This document shows positions 63,472 to 64,000 of a stretch of DNA of 64,000 nucleotides, one piece after another (position 1 is the first letter of the stretch; each line of letters opens with the position of its first letter). Location: positions 1 to 64,000 of the forward strand of contig CAYXRK010000001.1 in the NCBI GenBank assembly GCA_964467615.1. Direction: 5' to 3'. Source of the DNA: CAYXRK01 sp964467615 (GTDB taxonomy: Bacteria; Hydrogenedentota; Hydrogenedentia; Hydrogenedentales; GCA-2746185). The notes beneath the pieces were generated by a model. It made no database searches and was not told where the DNA came from. It was given only the letters and a program-made list of their open reading frames with translations. The translations under genes and the position numbers were made by a program.

Positions 63472-64000
63472 CTACGATTCTGCAACTGAATAATCAGGCA
63501 ACTGCAAGCGCACCAAGTCAATTAGCGTTGCGTTTCCATGCGAATGATCCAGCGGCCTTAAAAGCAAAAAATCATCTGCCGTTACCACGAATTCATCTGC
63601 TGGCGTCTTTGTCATTCCGTTGAAATACGACATAAAGAAACTAAAAAATGATTGTCGTTTCCGCTTCGCAATTCTTTCTATGAATTCGGCATAGCGGATG
63701 ATCGCTTCGTCCTTTACCTGAAATGTGTAATCCACGTAGGTTTCCAATACTGACAAGTCATGATCAGTCCAATGAACACCATTGCCTAGTAACGCGAAAC
63801 TGCGAAACGGACGTTTGCTCGCGCTGCCAGAAGACGCCAACAAATTTTCGTTGAATTGAAGATCAAAATCGACCGCGACTAATGACGTTTGCTTTGCTTT
63901 CTCAATTGTTTGAATTCCGCTTCCTAACTTATCTGAACTTGAAAATCGTTGCGCTCCAACACGCTTACTTTCTAGGGATGCAAGAGGAGAAGCACTGTTG
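63472..64000 (-). CDS. AT-rich partial gene, unknown function
   Basis: The frame is open from 64000 to the stop at 63472, so the N-terminus lies beyond the window. The 175 visible residues include KLGSGIQTIEKAKQTSLVAV, DFDLQFNEN, GVHWTDHDLSVLETYVDYTF, ERIAKRKRQSFFSFFMSYFN and DEFVVTADDFLLLRPLDHSH. No family recognised; it is cytoplasmic in character. The base composition is clearly lower in GC than the rest of the window, and AT-ending codons are common, pointing to horizontal gain. Confidence 0.55.
   Translation of the reverse strand, partial: NSASPLASLESKRVGAQRFSSSDKLGSGIQTIEKAKQTSLVAVDFDLQFNENLLASSGSASKRPFRSFALLGNGVHWTDHDLSVLETYVDYTFQVKDEAIIRYAEFIERIAKRKRQSFFSFFMSYFNGMTKTPADEFVVTADDFLLLRPLDHSHGNATLIDLVRLQLPDYSVAES

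Overview
The window is a GC-rich (except the last ~550 bases) stretch of bacterial chromosome carrying about 50 genes, a tRNA, and one integrated mobile element. The mix of genes (complete Na+-pumping NADH:quinone reductase, menaquinone-type AMP ligase, formylglycine sulfatase, DUF1800 protein, Tat-exported amidohydrolase, AsmA/LolA/MMPL envelope genes, a UGA-encoded selenoprotein, GH123-like and CE15-like carbohydrate enzymes) fits a Gram-negative, carbohydrate-degrading bacterium of the Planctomycetota/Lentisphaerota/Hydrogenedentota type. Hydrogenedentota is my best guess, but no marker here proves it.

Layout. 1-9.7 kb: a CE15-like esterase (cut by the window edge) divergent from xylulokinase, a VOC protein, an RluA-type pseudouridine synthase preceded by a truncated copy of its own 5' end, a PlsC-type acyltransferase, a sigma-54 activator with a degenerate receiver, an amidase-nitrilase pair and an orphan nucleotidyltransferase (AbiEii type). 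9.8-16.6 kb: tRNA-Ser(UGA) and a 6.7-kb integrative element bounded by a 39-bp direct repeat of the 5' half of that tRNA. It carries integrase, a small HTH protein, CHC2/Toprim primase, RepA-like ATPase, small proteins, a broken ERCC4 nuclease, a lipoprotein and a CBS protein. 16.7-22.9 kb: AsmA, radical SAM/SPASM enzyme, two very small ORFs with strong ribosome binding sites, and a Tat-exported amidohydrolase. 22.9-32.7 kb: hemB, menE-like, nqrABCDEF and a HAD phosphatase. 32.7-41.5 kb: repeat-bearing spacer, an unknown exported protein, toxin-antitoxin remnants, ECF sigma / anti-sigma / DUF4097-like operon, a frameshifted higA, then a selenoprotein peroxiredoxin followed by a haem c plus copper-monooxygenase-like protein and a clear terminator.

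41.5-64 kb: an FGGY kinase and inositol-phosphatase-like pair, an MFS transporter with metallophosphoesterase, an MMPL exporter with its LolA-like partner, an SGNH-like protein with an unknown gene and thiD, an SMP-30 lactonase, a nitronate monooxygenase-like enzyme, a MenB/BadI-like hydratase, DUF1800, DUF4203, a sulfatase, a beta-propeller/GH123-like giant, a GNAT acetyltransferase and an AT-rich partial gene of foreign look.

The strongest unusual observations are the selenoprotein, whose in-frame UGA (39715-39717) is followed at the right distance by a perfect GGUCG-loop hairpin; the island that displaced the promoter half of tRNA-Ser instead of the 3' half; and the pair of unrecognised 54- and 41-residue amphipathic peptides directly behind a radical SAM/SPASM gene.
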